DNA from: Akkermansiaceae bacterium
GTDB taxonomy: Bacteria; Verrucomicrobiota; Verrucomicrobiia; Verrucomicrobiales; Akkermansiaceae
Length of the DNA stretch: 8,813 bases
Assembly (NCBI GenBank): GCA_011524615.1
Contig: WTJZ01000069.1
Location: 1 to 8,813, forward strand
Reading direction: 5' to 3'
The position numbers were made by a program, and so were the translations under genes. This document shows, in pieces, positions 1 to 7,300 of this stretch. Each line of letters begins with the position of its first letter. Within the stretch, counting starts at the first letter, position 1. The notes below the pieces were generated by a model. It made no database searches and was not told the origin of the DNA. It saw only the letters and a list, made by a program, of their open reading frames with translations.

Positions 1-47
<47 letters not shown>

Positions 48-73
48 GGGGGAGAGATGTTTAGCACAACTAA

Positions 74-103
74 TTCTCAGAGCGCAAGACAAAAGTGTAA
101 TAT
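74..103 (+). promoter_or_regulatory. weak candidate sigma70-type promoter for the lysC leader
   Basis: TTCTCA (74-79) and TAATAT (98-103) are separated by 18 bp, each matching four of six consensus positions. An overlapping alternative -10, TATATT (101-106), matches five of six but has no good -35 at normal spacing. A start near 110 would give a short leader before the Shine-Dalgarno sequence at 125-129. This is a pattern match only. The region must hold a promoter for lysC because the divergent tRNA gene leaves no other upstream source on this strand. Confidence 0.25.
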
Positions 104-134
104 ATTTTTTGTCATCGAAAAAGTGGAGGGGGCG

Positions 135-224
135 ATGAAGGAAAAAAAGTATGACCAGACTTGCCAAGCGAATAGGTTTGAGCGTATGTCATTGCTCCCA
201 ACACGGGATCAACTTTTATCATAA
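135..224 (+). CDS. candidate 29-residue leader ORF overlapping the lysC 5' region
   Basis: ATG at 135 is preceded by GGAGG (125-129) with a 5-nt spacer, the best Shine-Dalgarno arrangement in the window. The frame runs 29 codons to TAA (222-224), one base before the homology-supported lysC ATG at 226, which has no Shine-Dalgarno of its own. The peptide starts MKEKKYDQT and has three Lys in its first five residues. It has no signal peptide, no membrane segment and no family I recognise. The arrangement suggests translational coupling or a leader peptide for lysC. No terminator or antiterminator hairpin is visible in the leader, so classical attenuation is not supported. It could also be a non-coding coincidence. 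Confidence 0.4.
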   Translation: MKEKKYDQTCQANRFERMSLLPTRDQLLS

Positions 225-225
225 C

Positions 226-1437
226 ATGCGCATCGTTCAGAAATATGGAGGAACATCAGTAGGGTCATACGACCGTATCCGTAATGTCGCGAACCGAGTA
301 AAGGCACTCTACGACGAGGGAAATGAAGTCGCTGTAGTAGTCTCAGCGATGAGTGGAATGACTAATAAGCTCCTCGGTATGGCCAAGGAGATGTCTGATA
401 ACCCATCTGAACGCGAAATGGATGTTCTCGTCTCTACTGGAGAACAACAATCGATCGCCCTGCTAACGATCGCTCTGCATGAGTTAGGGATCCCTGCGGT
501 ATCAGTAACAGGTAGGCAAGCAGGAGTGACGACCAAAGGGTCTAACACGCGTGCTCGCATACAGGATATCGATCCTACCTACATGAATAAGATCCTCTCA
601 GAGGGCAAGGTCGTAGTGGCAGCTGGCTTCCAAGGGCTGAATGAAGAAGGTGAGATCCAGACGCTAGGACGTGGCGGGTCTGACCTCTCCGCGATCGCAC
701 TAGCACATGCGGTGGGTGCTGATCTCTGTCAAATTCTCACGGATGTGAATGGGGTCTACACCTCTGACCCACGAGTCGTGAAGAATGCGCAGAAGATGGA
801 TGAGATCTCATATGATGAGCTCCTCGAGCTTGCATCTGTCGGGACAAAGGTCATGCAGTCTCGTTCAGTAGAGTTTGCGAAAAAATTTGGCGTACCGTTC
901 GAGGTGCGTTCCTCCCTCAATAATGAACCTGGAACTTTAGTAATCGAAGAAAAACCAAGTATGGAATCTGTAGTAATCCGAGGCGTCTCGATAGAGCGCA
1001 ATCAAGCCCGAGTAACAGTGACTGGCATCCCAGATGAGCCAGGTTGGTCTGGAAAAATCCTCAAAGCTCTCGGAGAGTCTGAGGTGAACATCGATATGAT
1101 CGTGTCGAACATCGCTAACGATGGCTTCGCTCGTCATTCCTTTACCATGAACAGTGATGACCTCGGTCGTGCACAAGCTGCGCTGAAGACAATCCTCGCA
1201 GATCTTGCTGGTGGCCAGATTGAGACGGAAGCAGGCATTGCTAAGCTCTCATGTGTAGGGATCGGAATGCGCTCGCACTCAGGTGTCGCGGCGACTATGT
1301 TTGATGCGTTAGGTGAAGCAGGAATCAATATCGGAATGATCTCTACCTCAGAGATTAAGATCTCTGTGACAGTGGAAGAGGCTGAGATCGAAAAGGCCGC
1401 TCAGGTCGTTCACGATGCCTTCGAGCTTGGTGCGTAG
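226..1437 (+). CDS. lysC: aspartate kinase (monofunctional, two ACT domains)
   Basis: Cytosolic enzyme (EC 2.7.2.4) that phosphorylates aspartate with ATP, the first step to Lys, Thr, Met and diaminopimelate. From ATG 226 the product is 403 residues, normal for the LysC/Ask class. Visible motifs are KYGGTSVG (6-13), STGEQ (70-74), GRGGSDLSA (148-156) and TDVNGVYTSDPR (172-183) in the kinase domain. Two ACT domains follow, at about 262-335 (VNIDMI at 287) and 340-403 (GINIGMIST at 366). ACT pairs in this family bind Lys and/or Thr for feedback inhibition; the effector cannot be read here. The ATG 226 start was chosen because homologues begin a few residues before the KYGGTSV motif. ATG 151 is in frame with an AAGGA site 8 nt upstream and would add 25 residues that do not look like this family. 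A strong terminator follows, so lysC is probably transcribed without rimO. Confidence 0.95.
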   Translation: MRIVQKYGGTSVGSYDRIRNVANRVKALYDEGNEVAVVVSAMSGMTNKLLGMAKEMSDNPSEREMDVLVSTGEQQSIALLTIALHELGIPAVSVTGRQAGVTTKGSNTRARIQDIDPTYMNKILSEGKVVVAAGFQGLNEEGEIQTLGRGGSDLSAIALAHAVGADLCQILTDVNGVYTSDPRVVKNAQKMDEISYDELLELASVGTKVMQSRSVEFAKKFGVPFEVRSSLNNEPGTLVIEEKPSMESVVIRGVSIERNQARVTVTGIPDEPGWSGKILKALGESEVNIDMIVSNIANDGFARHSFTMNSDDLGRAQAALKTILADLAGGQIETEAGIAKLSCVGIGMRSHSGVAATMFDALGEAGINIGMISTSEIKISVTVEEAEIEKAAQVVHDAFELGA

Positions 1438-1462
1438 AGATACAGCACATAATCATTGCGTC

Positions 1463-1491
1463 AAAAGCGAGCTCTAAGGCTCGCTTTTTTT
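1463..1491 (+). terminator. intrinsic terminator after lysC
   Basis: An inverted repeat AAAAGCGAGC (1463-1472) and GCTCGCTTTT (1479-1488) encloses a 6-nt loop. The last four stem pairs are A:T, and the T run continues to 1491. A GC core of six pairs followed by seven T residues is the classical rho-independent form. It begins 25 nt after the lysC stop codon. Confidence 0.92.
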
Positions 1492-1559
1492 GTGTCAACG
1501 AGGCGGGCGGGATGACGGGGTGAAATCATGAATGGAATTTTATCGCCAAGAGGAAGAAA

Positions 1560-1628
1560 ATGTGTAGGTTATCCGCCCTATGCCAACACAAGTCGGACTT
1601 ATATCACTCGGATGCGCTAAAAACCTGA
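1560..1628 (+). CDS. candidate 22-codon ORF overlapping the rimO start
   Basis: ATG at 1560 follows the purine-rich AGAGGA (1549-1554) with a 5-nt spacer. The frame has 22 sense codons and ends at TGA 1626-1628, inside rimO in a different frame. rimO itself starts at 1580 with that purine-rich site 24 or more nt away, too far for normal use. The peptide has no recognisable features. Ribosomes loading at 1560 would read across the rimO start, so this frame could compete with rimO initiation or bring ribosomes near it. It is listed mainly because the site is better placed than that of the real gene; coding function is unproven. Confidence 0.2.
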   Translation: MCRLSALCQHKSDLYHSDALKT

Positions 1629-2974
1629 TCGATTCGGAGATCATGGTAGGTCACCTACAGAATGAAGGGATGACACTCACTAAGGATGAGGACCGCGATC
1701 TAGCAGATGTTCTGATCATCAATACCTGTTCCTTTATTGATGTGGCTAAGGAAGAGTCGATCGAGACCATTGTAGAGGCTGTCAATGCACGTCATGAAGA
1801 CCCGGCTCGTGAGAAGCAAAAGATCATCGTGGCGGGGTGTCTCTCGCAGCGCTTTAATGTCTCCAAGAATGAGGACGACCGCCTCCCTGGACTGTTACCA
1901 GAGGTGGATGCCTTCATCGGACTAGACCAAGTGAAGGAAGTAGCGCCGATCATTAGAAATGTGATCTCTCGTGCGGCGGGAGAGGAGTCTCTCGATACCG
2001 TGACGGCTAAGCCTCAATACATTCCTGATCACGACACCCCACGCTTCCGCCTGACGCCGTCACATACAGCGTATATCAAGATCGCAGAGGGGTGTAACCA
2101 TACCTGTTCCTTCTGTATTATTCCTAAGATCCGAGGGAAGCACCGCTCTCGTACTCAGGAGTCTATCGTCCGTGAGGCTAAGGCACTCGTGGCATCTGGA
2201 GTGAAGGAGATTAACCTGATTTCTCAAGATACCACCTACTTCGGGATGGATAAGTGGACCGGTCTAGGGAAGACGGCTAAGCCTACTTCGGGTGTAGATT
2301 CTACCCGTGGGGAGTCGCTTGCATCCTTATTACGCGAGTTGAATGAGATCGAGGGCGAGTTCTGGATCCGATTACTCTACACCCACCCAGCGCACTGGTC
2401 TGACGAGCTCATCCAGACGATTGCGGAGTGTGATAAGGTCGCTAAGTATGTAGACATTCCTCTACAGCACATTTCTGACAACATGCTCACGGCGATGCGC
2501 CGTAAGACGAACGGAGACTACATCCGTGACCTGCTGCGCCGTATGCGTGCGGGTATTCCTAACCTAGCGATTCGTACGACCTTTATCGTTGGTTTCCCTG
2601 GTGAGACACAGGAGGACTTTGACGAACTCATGGAGTTCATCGAAGAGTTCCGATTCGAGCGAGCAGGGATCTTCACCTACTCTAAGGAGGAGGGAACACA
2701 TGCTAATAAGCTAGATGGACACGTCCACCACATGACTAAGAAGAGTAGAGCGACTAAGGCGACTTCTCTCATTGATCAGGTCGCTAAGGCTGTGAACGAG
2801 GAGCAAGTTGGTAAGAAGTACCGTGTGCTCGTCGAGGAAGACGGTATTGCTCGCGGACAGTGGGATGCTCCTGATATTGATGGTCGCGTCTTCGTCCCTG
2901 ATCATGCTAAGGTGGGTGAATTCTACGATGCAGAAATCATCGACTGGAGAGGCTACGATCTCGTCTCGAAATAG
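1580..2974 (+). CDS. rimO: ribosomal protein uS12 (S12) Asp methylthiotransferase RimO
   Basis: Radical SAM enzyme of the MiaB/RimO family that adds a methylthio group to the conserved aspartate of ribosomal protein S12, using SAM both as radical source and methyl donor. The 464-residue product is slightly longer than typical. The N-terminal domain carries the auxiliary cluster cysteines C12 (in SLGCAKNLIDSE), C50 (NTCSF) and C87 (AGCLSQR). The radical SAM motif is C172, C176 and C179 within GCNHTCSFCIIPKIRGKHRSR-like sequence. IPLQH lies at 293-297 and a TRAM domain at about 402-463. LGCAKNLIDSE rather than a YGCQMN-type motif favours RimO over MiaB. ATG 1580 is the first start after the in-frame stop TAG 1565-1567. 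It lacks a Shine-Dalgarno. The gene sits between lysC and metX, two genes of the route supplying methionine and hence SAM. Confidence 0.95.
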   Translation: MPTQVGLISLGCAKNLIDSEIMVGHLQNEGMTLTKDEDRDLADVLIINTCSFIDVAKEESIETIVEAVNARHEDPAREKQKIIVAGCLSQRFNVSKNEDDRLPGLLPEVDAFIGLDQVKEVAPIIRNVISRAAGEESLDTVTAKPQYIPDHDTPRFRLTPSHTAYIKIAEGCNHTCSFCIIPKIRGKHRSRTQESIVREAKALVASGVKEINLISQDTTYFGMDKWTGLGKTAKPTSGVDSTRGESLASLLRELNEIEGEFWIRLLYTHPAHWSDELIQTIAECDKVAKYVDIPLQHISDNMLTAMRRKTNGDYIRDLLRRMRAGIPNLAIRTTFIVGFPGETQEDFDELMEFIEEFRFERAGIFTYSKEEGTHANKLDGHVHHMTKKSRATKATSLIDQVAKAVNEEQVGKKYRVLVEEDGIARGQWDAPDIDGRVFVPDHAKVGEFYDAEIIDWRGYDLVSK

Positions 2975-3004
2975 ATAACATCTCTTCAAATCAGTAAAAA
3001 GGGT

Positions 3005-3026
3005 GGCATGATCTTAAGATCATGCC
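3005..3026. promoter_or_regulatory. perfect 22-bp palindrome between rimO and metX
   Basis: GGCATGATCTT and its exact reverse complement are joined without a spacer. As RNA it would form a 9-bp stem with a TTAA loop, and GGT (3002-3004) can add three pairs with ACC (3029-3031) across a 2-nt bulge. No T run follows on the plus strand. On the minus strand the hairpin is followed by CTTTTT, but no minus-strand gene is nearby. It ends 21 nt before the metX ATG, so a dimeric repressor operator for metX or an RNA hairpin controlling its leader are both possible. The start codon of a micro-ORF (3008-3010) is inside the left arm. Confidence 0.6.
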
Positions 3027-3043
3027 TAACCTATCTCTATTAA
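3008..3043 (+). CDS. candidate 11-codon micro-ORF before metX
   Basis: ATG 3008 opens the frame MILRSCLTYLY and closes at TAA 3041-3043, four bases before the metX ATG. AAGG (2999-3002) lies 5 nt upstream and could serve as a Shine-Dalgarno, while metX has none directly before its own start. The micro-ORF start lies within the 22-bp palindrome, so folding of the hairpin would hide it. This would allow hairpin-controlled translation with re-initiation at metX. Eleven codons and one example are weak evidence; conservation is unknown. Confidence 0.25.
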   Translation: MILRSCLTYLY

Positions 3044-3047
3044 TCAA

Positions 3048-4181
3048 ATGGCTACCTTAAACCAACTCTTCACAGATACAGACCTCACTCTTGCCAGTGG
3101 AGGTCATCTCTCTGAGTATCAACTCTGCTATAATACGTATGGCGAATTGAATGAAGAGAAGAGTAATGCCATATTGGTTTTTCATGCCCTCTCAGGGAGT
3201 CATAACTTGACAGGCCAGGATGTAGAAGGTCCGGCAGATTGCCCTTTCTGGAATGAAGAGAGTCATGATGGATGGTGGGCTGAGTTAATAGGCGAGGGGA
3301 AGGCTGTTGATACGAGTAAGTACTTCGTGATCAGCTTTAACTACCTCGGAGGGTGCTACGGTAGTACCGGGCCTGCTTCTACTAATCCTGAGACAGGTCA
3401 GCCGTATGGAGGGAGCTTCCCTGCGATATCGATCGCGGATCAGGCTCTCGTCGGTAAGAATTTATTGACCGCTCTTGGTATTCAGACTCTCCATGCTGTG
3501 GTTGGGCCGTCTGTCGGGGGCTTATGTTCACTGAGCTTTGCCACGAACTACCCCGAGATGGCTCCTAGAGTGGGGATCTTTGCTAGTGGAATGCGTACCA
3601 CAGTGCTGACTAGGCTCACTCTCTTTGAGCAAATTATAGCGATCGAAAATGATCCTAACTTTAAGGGAGGGGATTATTATGACGGAGAAACCCCTTGGCT
3701 AGGGCTAGCACTAGCGAGAATGATCTCTCATAAGACCTTTGTCCATATTGATACCTTCGAGCAACGAGCGAGACAGGACATCAAGCCACATGAGGACATC
3801 CTCTCTTGGTATAAGCTGCAGGACCCGTTCCAGAGCTACATGTTGCACCAGGGCAAGAAGTTCGTCCAACGCTTCGACCCGAATACATACTTACGGATTA
3901 TCGATATGTGGTCTCGCTTTAATCTCTTCAAGGATGCGGAGGGGAATGAGATCCAGGGTGTCTTCGATCATCTCAAGGCGCATGATCAAAAGTTCCTCGT
4001 ATACTCGATCGATTCAGATTATTGCTTCTATCCAGAGGAGCAGAGAGAGCTTGTTGAAGCTCTTGAGGCGTCAGATATTGATGTTACCTACCTCACGGTA
4101 CACTCATCCAAGGGGCACGATTCCTTCCTTTTGGAGCCTAATCTTTACGCCCCTCAGTTGCGCCATTTACTAGAGCAGTAG
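3048..4181 (+). CDS. metX: homoserine O-acyltransferase (MetX-type alpha/beta hydrolase)
   Basis: Cytosolic enzyme transferring an acyl group, usually acetyl from acetyl-CoA, to the hydroxyl of L-homoserine, activating it for methionine synthesis. The 377-residue length is normal. The alpha/beta-hydrolase elements are in order: VFHALSGSHNLTG (oxyanion region, about 44-56), FNYLGGCYGSTGP followed by GQPYGGSFP, and the nucleophile elbow GPSVGG with S155. YDGETPWLGLALARMISHKTF and the acid D324 in DSDYCFYPEE follow, then the histidine H357 in KGHDSF. All three catalytic residues are therefore present. Some MetX enzymes use succinyl-CoA and the sequence alone does not settle this. ATG 3048 fits the family's N-terminus (TLASGGHLSEYQLCYNTYG) and no Shine-Dalgarno is seen. 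Transcription may come from a promoter near the palindrome or read through from rimO, 73 bp upstream, since no clear terminator separates them. Confidence 0.93.
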   Translation: MATLNQLFTDTDLTLASGGHLSEYQLCYNTYGELNEEKSNAILVFHALSGSHNLTGQDVEGPADCPFWNEESHDGWWAELIGEGKAVDTSKYFVISFNYLGGCYGSTGPASTNPETGQPYGGSFPAISIADQALVGKNLLTALGIQTLHAVVGPSVGGLCSLSFATNYPEMAPRVGIFASGMRTTVLTRLTLFEQIIAIENDPNFKGGDYYDGETPWLGLALARMISHKTFVHIDTFEQRARQDIKPHEDILSWYKLQDPFQSYMLHQGKKFVQRFDPNTYLRIIDMWSRFNLFKDAEGNEIQGVFDHLKAHDQKFLVYSIDSDYCFYPEEQRELVEALEASDIDVTYLTVHSSKGHDSFLLEPNLYAPQLRHLLEQ

Positions 4182-4218
4182 ACTTTTTCTATCAGTAAAA
4201 GTTACTTTTTGTATTTTT
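4182..4218 (+). terminator. possible weak AT-rich terminator after metX
   Basis: Directly after the metX stop, ACTTTT (4182-4187) can pair with AAAAGT (4197-4202) around a 9-nt loop. An alternative AAAAG/CTTTT pairing around TTA sits at 4197-4209. Runs of five T follow at 4206-4210 and 4214-4218. The stem is short and nearly all A:T, so it would be a poor intrinsic terminator. The T-rich context and the gap before the next gene make it a reasonable candidate only. Confidence 0.3.
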
Positions 4219-4252
4219 CGTGTCCAAAAAAAGGCGTAGAGCGCAAACTGTA

Positions 4253-4272
4253 TTCTGACACTCATGTCAGAA
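4253..4272. promoter_or_regulatory. inverted repeat upstream of the prepilin-like gene
   Basis: TTCTGACA (4253-4260) and TGTCAGAA (4265-4272) form a perfect 8-bp inverted repeat around CTCA. It lies in the 168-bp gap between metX and the large prepilin-like gene, about 80-100 bp before that gene's start and without a following T run. Position and symmetry fit a regulator operator. TATA-rich sequence follows (TAGTAT 4285-4290, TATATA 4295-4300), but I find no -35 at proper spacing, so I do not call a promoter. Confidence 0.4.
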
Positions 4273-4349
4273 ATAGTGTGAAGCTAGTATAGGCTATATA
4301 TGGTTCATTCCATCATATGGCGGAGCGGAGTACCAGTTTATGATGTGAG

Positions 4350-7300
4350 GTGTTTTCCATCACTCATCTACCTATGACTATCACCTTACCTATTCATGAT
4401 AAGAGATATAATCATCGTGGCTTTGCGTTAATTGCTACGCTCTCTCTCATTGTATTACTCGCCTTCGTGGCGATTGCGCTTCTGACTACTAGTTCTACGA
4501 CGTCGAGTACAACCGCGATTCAATCGTCTTCTAAAACAGCACAGGCGAACGCTAAGATGGCTCTCGCTCAAGCGCTGAATGCTCTGCAAGAGGAGGCCGG
4601 AAGTGATCTGAGAGCCACTGCCACAGCTGATATTCTGAGTATGGAGGCCACTACTGAACCTCAAGCGGGGAGAGCCAACTGGGTCGGCGTATGGGACACA
4701 GAGAATTATAATCCTACCACTTATGGGCAGAAGAATACTCGTTTTCGTAAGTGGTTAGTTTCGCATCAGGAGGCGTCCTTCGGCGCGGCGTCTTCGGTAA
4801 ACTCAGATATTCTGACAGATTCATTTATGATCTTTGATGGGGGAATCAACTCTGGAGAAGGCACTGTAGATCAGGAAGATGTCGTGGTGGATAAGATCGA
4901 AATAAAGGAAGGCAATTCGGTCGTCGGGAAGTATGCATATTGGGTAGAGGATGAAGGAATGAAAGCGGATCTCTCATGGCATGAGCCGGCCTTTGCCGAT
5001 AACGATCGGGCATTGTCTGCGAGATTAAGTGTGGGATTCGGGGCGAACCCTGAGAGTTTTGTGGGTGATGATTCACCATTTGGTTCAGAGGTCTCAGATA
5101 AGCTACTGATCAATCTCGAAAAGGTGAATTCCCCATATGACCTTGCGCTTGCTAATGATGTCACAGGGAGTACGAGACAATGGTTAAAAGATCATCGGCA
5201 TAATCTCACTGTGGGGAGTTATGGAGTTCTCTCAGATATGAAGTTAGGTGGATTGAAGAGAGATCTGAGTATGGCGTTCGAAATGGACGGGCAGAATGGT
5301 AATCGAGATGTCTCGAGCTCTAGTCTTCTCTTTAATCAGCAAGTCGGAGAATTTGTCGGTGGGACGGATCGCTTGGCTTCTCCCCACATCATGAATGCCT
5401 TAACGGTTAAAGAGCGCTTTCTCTACCGAGATACTCAGGGTGCTAATAGCTGGTTCTCTGGAGATATCCACCAAGGATACACGAGCCCAGATTGGACATC
5501 AGTAAGAGGCCCCAACTGGTGGGCGCTGCGTGATTATGCAAATTTATATAAGAGCTTGTCGAAGCGAGGGGATGAATATTCACTGGCTGCCCGTCCTTAT
5601 TTCCCAAATATTTCGAATTTAACGAGTTCTAGCTTGCGATTAACAGAGATTGGACGATCGGAACGGAGTACTCATAGTGGGAGTGGATACTTAGTATGGA
5701 ACTCCGAACTCAATAAGACGAACCAGTATCAATATCGTCCTGCAGGAATGACATATGGCCCCTTTCACCTCGGAACATACTTCTATTACAGTGTGAGAGT
5801 GAGGTCAGGGCAATTGGAGTTTGTTTGTGATCCCGTCTTTTACATTTGGAACCCATACAACGTAAAGATTGATAGTTTAAATTATTTGATCAGTTGTGAG
5901 TTAGGGATTCCTGGTCAAATCAAATTTACGGTTACAGACTCCACGGGCGCTAATACACAGACCTATGGTCCTCAGGCGATTGCGGCATACTTCCGCGGCT
6001 CTTCATCGCTGTCTCTTCGTTTCCTCGCTCCGAATATCAGTTTAGATCCTGGTGAGGTTATTGCACTAAGCCCACCTAGTACGACAGACGCAGCTCTGAA
6101 TTCGCTCCTAGCTCCGGGTTATAATGTCAACCCTTCATCAGGGCTCGTGATGTCGAGCTTCCCTGTGAATACGCAAGTACCTAGGACAGATAGAAATGGG
6201 GATATTGTGTATACTACTAATAAAGATGCAGACGGGAACTTGATCCCGCAAATGGTGGATACATCGGTCTGGCAGCCTGTCCCGATTAGTACAGGCGATA
6301 CGATTACCGCTGAGTTCGGCTTTGGGTTCTCGGGTTTACGTGGGTCTAATAGTCATGATAGGGCTTATCGTCTGGCAACTTATTCATCGAATGCCTCTGA
6401 TGTCACTGGGGTGACAAATGTTAACTCGTGGGGAGATGAGTTACAGATGGTTTCGTTTTGGAAACGTGGAACGGGTAGTGATGACTATCAAGAGTCATCG
6501 ATCGAGCTTATTGCTGATGGAGAAGCTGCGGGGAATACCAGTAGCCACCTGAGTGCTAAGCATTGGTTCGGAGCGCTGGCCTACGTGGCAAGTACTGCAG
6601 ACGATGAACGAGGAGATCTCGAAGTGATGTCTCACTTTAACCCCACCCCTATTGGTAATACGGAAGGTGCATTCTATACAAATGCTGACCCCAACTTTCA
6701 GTTCAAAATGTTCTCACTTACCGGAGAGGGGGCGGTTGAAACATATAATGACCGTCTTAATATTGGTTTTTCTGAGAGTGCCACCAATGCATTATGGGGA
6801 AGTAGTACCAGTACGGGAAATGAGTATGTACCGTTTAGATCGATCCCCAGTCAGCCGTTGCTCTCCATAGCGCAACTCAGTGAGGCGACTCTAACGACGC
6901 GTACTTTTGATCCTGCAGCAGCTGTGGGGAACTCGTTTGCAAACCTGTTCGTGGAAAAGTCAGAGCTCTACAGTAGAGTGGATATGACAGGGAGTCCTAA
7001 TGGCCTGACGAGTTCGGACCACTCGTGGTTACTCAATGATAGCCTCTTTGATCGTTATTATTTCTCTGGGCTCGCGCCTGATTATACGATCCAGGGGAGT
7101 GGATACAGTACCACTGAGACCTTACTCAATCCATTACAGGACTTCTATGGCTCCAACTATGAGTTAGCAGAGGCTAGCCCTGTGATGTTACCTTATATTC
7201 CTGTTGGTAAGACTCAGTTAGCAATCACCACTGAGTTAAATGACACTGTGAATGGAGAAGGGTATAAGAAGTTAGGTGCTTATGCCTTAACTAAGGGGCA

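Noticed and set aside
48..225. Possible lysine riboswitch in front of lysC
   Set aside because: The stretch is long enough, but I cannot trace the multi-helix junction or a terminator/anti-terminator pair, and much of it is occupied by the leader ORF.
151..225. Longer lysC reading from ATG 151
   Set aside because: It has an AAGGA site at fair spacing, but the added 25 residues (including HCSQHG) do not look like aspartokinase, and homologues begin right before the KYGGTSV motif. Kept only as an alternative.
756..1328. Minus-strand open frames within lysC and similar frames antisense to or out of phase with the other genes
   Set aside because: They are covered by well-supported genes on the plus strand, have low-complexity Ser/Arg-rich translations and show no family motifs.
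3002..3031. Palindrome as an intrinsic terminator
   Set aside because: On the plus strand no T run follows. On the minus strand CTTTTT follows, but there is no minus-strand gene to terminate.
2975..3047. Possible SAM riboswitch before metX
   Set aside because: Only 73 bases are available and the single palindromic hairpin does not resemble known SAM-sensing folds.
2990..4200. Identical 10-mer ATCAGTAAAA after both rimO (2990-2999) and metX (4191-4200)
   Set aside because: Several exact 10-base repeats are expected by chance in 8.8 kb, and the flanks differ.
4278..4300. Promoter from TAGTAT or TATATA before the prepilin-like gene
   Set aside because: No -35 hexamer is found at 16-18 bp from either; CTGACA in the inverted repeat is too far from both.
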